64,000 nucleotides of DNA from Zeugodacus cucurbitae (Eukaryota > Arthropoda > Insecta > Diptera > Tephritidae), in the NCBI RefSeq assembly GCF_028554725.1, contig NC_071667.1, positions 11,701,501 to 11,765,500 on the forward strand, written 5' to 3'. Under the pieces are notes generated by a model, which was given only the letters and a program-made list of their open reading frames with translations, was not told the origin of the DNA and did no database searches. Each line of letters opens with the position of its first letter. Positions within the stretch are counted from its first letter, which is position 1. Positions 61,210 through 64,000 of the stretch are shown here, in pieces. A program made the position numbers and the translations under genes.

Positions 61210-61327
61210 TTGCTTTCAACGATGTTTTACTTTGATTGTTGTCGCTATTTTCACCGTTACTGCCGCCGCTGACGCGTCCACTAATTAAATTTTCATCCAG
61301 CGAAATGCTGCCATCGAGCCAATGCAT
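61210..61327 (-). CDS. Host gene exon 1, candidate first coding exon
   Basis: The ATG at 61327 has a purine at -3 and an in-frame TGA four codons upstream, so it is a true frame start. It encodes 39 residues beginning MHWLDGSISLDENLISG, followed by Gly/Ser/Asn-rich sequence, and ends at donor CAA|GTAGGT in phase 1. That phase fits the 30.4-kb microexon acceptor exactly. Local GC content is much higher than in the surrounding introns. Beyond the donor the frame runs on for about 77 codons, but that tail looks random. The alternative is that this exon belongs to another gene reading leftward; no closer acceptor was found by eye. Confidence 0.5.
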
Positions 61328-62220
61328 GACACGTTTTCACCACCAACTGCTGTCGCGCTTGGCGTACGCCCGCCTGTGTCACGGAAGTGTGTCTTCACTA
61401 TGGCACTATCTGGCGAGTGTTTGCAGCTCTAACGACAGCACTTTATATATGTATATGTGTAACTTAGTTAAACAAACAATTGTGTTGCACTGTCGCCTCG
61501 CTGGCGATTAATTGCATAAAAATACTTTAAATTTTATAATATAATGAGAATGAATTTTTTTAATGTCTTTCCTTGTTTTTAAATTTCACGTCGCGTCATC
61601 GCATCACTTCAATATCATGTCATCACTCTTATAACTTTTTGGACAATGTATTATTATTACTTTCTCAAATTTTATACATTATTGCAGTAACTTTTTATCA
61701 TTAATTTTATTTTAACTTTTGTTTTAAATAATCATTTTTATTTTTAATCTTTTTAATTTTTTTTTTTATTTATTATTAAAATTTTTTGCATTAATTTTTT
61801 GTTTATATAACAATCAAAACTCACTTATATTTTTAATTATGTTAACAATACTACATTTCTATACTTCTTTTGTAATTAATTGAAATTGTTTATATTATAT
61901 ATTTTTCTATTTTAAACTTTTTATTTTAATTTTTCTTTAATATAATTAGTTATTTTATTTCCCGTTTTTTAATATTTTTGACATTTGTTTTTTTTATTAT
62001 TATTTTTTTTTTTTAATTTTTATTACGATATTTATTATTTCTACGATATTTTTTTTAATAAGCAATTCAGCTAGTTGATAGTATTTATACAATATATATT
62101 TTCGGTATGTTTAAAGCTGTTCTTCAGATTTAAAATAACACTTCTATTGTTTATTTCTCTGGATTTTCTAAAAAAAAATTCAAATTATCATTCAAAGAGA
62201 ATAAAAAATAAAAAGGGGTT
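61328..62220. promoter_or_regulatory. Upstream flank of exon 1: GC-rich leader, then extreme AT-rich block
   Basis: Positions 61328-61440 stay GC-rich and probably hold the host-gene 5' leader, with in-frame stops upstream of the ATG. From about 61560 to 62100 the sequence is extremely T/A-rich (runs of TTTTTAATTTTTATT), with no frames. A promoter is expected here, but no TATA or initiator was fixed. Confidence 0.3.
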
Positions 62221-62221
62221 T

Positions 62222-62956
62222 TCAAAATGGATGCAACAAAAGCTCTTCTAAAATTTCTCATCAGTAAGGTCTGCCATTTCATTATGGAAAGATAAATGAT
62301 CCAACAACGAGTCGAAATATTAAAAGTTACTACCGAAATTTATGGTTGTCATAATCATAAACGACCAGATCTAGTGGAAAAATTTGAATCCACAGGAACA
62401 GTACAAAATGTTCACATAACAGTGAGACAAAGAGGTGCCGGTAGTGTCGAAAATATTGCTGCCGCTAGCGCATCAAATGAGGAAGACCCAAATAAGTCTC
62501 TCATACGTCGTTCTCAACCGTTCGGCATCTCTATGACGTTGTTGTGGCGATGAGGCTCATTTCTGGCTGAATAGCTTCGTCAAGCAAAATATGCGTTATT
62601 GGTCAGACAGCAATCTCCATGGACTCCATGAGTCACCATTGCATACCGAAAAAATACGGTTGGTGCGAAAGGGGAATCGCTACCGCGCAATGATAACCGA
62701 ATATTACAATATGTGGTTCCAATAGGACGGCGCCACAAGCCACACAGCGAATGTCACACTCGATTTATTGAAAATCAACGTTATTGAAAACCAACGTGGT
62801 GAATGTGTTATCTCACGAAATGGCGCATCAATTGGCAGTCTAGTGTGATAGATAGCCGTTAGACTATTTCCTGTGGAGCTACGTCAAGTCTATGGTCTAT
62901 GTCAGCAAACCAGCGACGATTGATGAACTTCGTACGAATATCGAACGTGATGTGCT
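62222..62956 (+). pseudogene. Relic DD41D-related mariner
   Basis: The plus strand carries degraded pieces in shifting frames that align in order with the 41-kb transposase: GATGAGGCTCATTTCTGGCT (DEAHFWL), then MWFQ-stop-DGATSHTA, ISRNGAS, and TIDELRTNIERDVL near the end. Several stops and indels. An old copy of the same or a sister family. Confidence 0.65.
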
Positions 62957-63475
62957 GAACACATAGAAGACGACAAGCGACGAGCGACATCAGTCAAATA
63001 TTAAAATACACGCGTTCTTATGGGCACCGATTTTTTGACAACAGCACGACTTCGCGACAACCGGCTTGTAGTTGTCGTTGTCGCTAAATTAAAAATGTTT
63101 CTAATTTTGGCGACGACAATGGGCAGCTGTAGAGTTGCCACTATTATGTGAAATGTAAAATTATTATAAGTTATAACAAATATGACGTTTTTTTGCCAGC
63201 AGAAACGTAAAATAGTTTTGATATAATATTTATAATAACAATCGCTTATTTAAAACAAATAAATCGACCATTTTTACATTTTTTGAACAAATAATTTCAC
63301 TTTAAACTAAATATGTAAATTTTATTGAAGTGAACGATTTTAGTGCGGCAACAATGAAATTGCTGTTTGATAAGTCGCTGCCGTCTTCAAATGTTCCAGA
63401 TGTCGCTGGCTTCAAAGCGACATTTGTGATCAGCCGTCGCTACGTCGTATCGTGTCGTCGTCTTTGTGTTCAGTA
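62957..63475. mobile_element. Putative TIR element with GACGAC-rich ends
   Basis: The left end CTGAACACATAGAAGACGAC is mirrored by GTCGTCGTCTTTGTGTTCAG at the right, and subterminal GCGACGAGCGACATCAG by CTGATCAC/GCCGTCGC sequence. About 520 bp without a transposase frame, abutting the mariner relic. Target duplication unclear. Confidence 0.4.
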
Positions 63476-64000
63476 CTTGATTTGCAACAGTATCGGCCGA
63501 TTTATGCTTGTAAACCGTCGAAAATTGAGTTCAGCCTCTGGACTTTTGCAAGCGTGCCCGTAGTGGTCATGCAAAATAAATCGAGTTCCATACATAATGG
63601 CATCGAATGTTCTTTCACAGGAATGAAGAAGAAGATAAACTTTTTTAGCGCTCTTATTGAAAAACCCTTTATAACCTTAATTAAAAAGCAATGTTCTAAT
63701 GTAATTTTGAATTTTTCTTAAAAAAATTTTAATATTTCTTCAAACAGAAGTAAATAAATCTATGATTTTCTTTATTTACAGCCAGTTCAAAGCACTCAAC
63801 ATAATTAAAATTTATTGTTAATCACTGAACCATTTATTTCGTCCAATAAAAATATTTATGATTTTTTCTAAACACTCTTACTTATCGTTTCCAAAAAAAT
63901 ACACTTTTTATATTTTTATTTGTAAATATGTGCAGGAAACCAAATTTTCTTTTATTTCACTATTTTTTGTTTACATTTTGAATAACTTTTTTGTATTAAT
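63476..64000. other. Right edge, nothing recognised
   Basis: AT-rich flank with short ORFs and no recognised features. Confidence 0.4.

Larger units (their letters stand above)
207..61327 (-). other. Host gene locus, six phase-compatible coding exons spanning about 61 kb
   Basis: Six minus-strand exons with GT donors and AG acceptors join without breaking the reading frame: 61327-61210, 30398-30362, 8493-8405, 2346-2147, 2070-1605 and 1543-207. Junction phases are 1, 2, 1, 0 and 1, and the total is 2247 nt (749 codons). Predicted order of regions: acidic/Ser-Asn-rich N-terminus (about 1-39), basic patch (40-52), coiled coil (about 57-118), Cys/His-rich stretch (about 120-180), then a low-complexity Ser/Thr/Pro/Gln-rich region to the end. 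The pattern of long early introns and compact last exons is common in fly regulatory or cytoskeletal genes. I do not recognise the family. Joining the two right-most exons rests on phase and splice signals only; the four left-most are firm. Confidence 0.6.

Overview
This window reads as chromosomal DNA of a higher fly, most likely a tephritid fruit fly. The evidence is AT-rich composition, short introns with consensus GT/AG sites beside very long ones, poly-Gln coding tracts, many ATACATATGTA-type microsatellites, and a dense load of dipteran transposons, including a DD41D (rosa-like) mariner, a type first described in Ceratitis. The species assignment is inference. Almost everything lies inside one host gene on the minus strand.

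Host gene. Six exons join in phase, from right to left: exon 1 at 61327-61210, a 37-nt microexon at 30398-30362, and exons at 8493-8405, 2346-2147, 2070-1605 and 1543-207. The exon lengths sum to 2247 nt, or 749 whole codons. The predicted protein has an acidic/Ser-rich start, a basic patch, a Glu/Arg/Leu-rich coiled coil, Cys-rich segments and a long Ser/Thr/Pro/Gln-rich tail. It probably continues off the left edge through a strong donor at 206-201. I do not recognise the family. Introns of about 31 kb, 22 kb and 6 kb hold all the transposons.

Layout. 0-2.4 kb: four short-intron-separated exon ends. 2.4-8.4 kb: intron with a TTAA-flanked MITE and a LINE scrap. 8.5-30.4 kb: intron with a cluster of INE-like elements carrying (GTCY)n tracts, three mariner-type copies and several palindromic MITEs. 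30.4-61.2 kb: intron with a foldback element (31.2-33.2 kb) whose 43-bp tandem repeats carry perfect AGGTCA-n-TGACCT palindromes, a full-length DD41D mariner with an intact transposase ORF (40.9-42.2 kb), an exact-looking 5.15-kb tandem duplication (41.9-52.2 kb), and a 6.5-kb BEL/Pao retrotransposon with 522-bp LTRs (52.8-59.3 kb). 61.3-64 kb: 5' flank of the host gene with relic transposons.

Main points for follow-up: the foldback array of ecdysone-receptor-like palindromes about 1.5 kb upstream of the microexon; the microexon itself, preceded by about 380 nt with no AG on the transcribed strand; the intact DD41D transposase; the perfect tandem duplication, which could be an assembly artefact; and the recent BEL/Pao copy disabled by a one-base frameshift and loss of the integrase catalytic Glu region.
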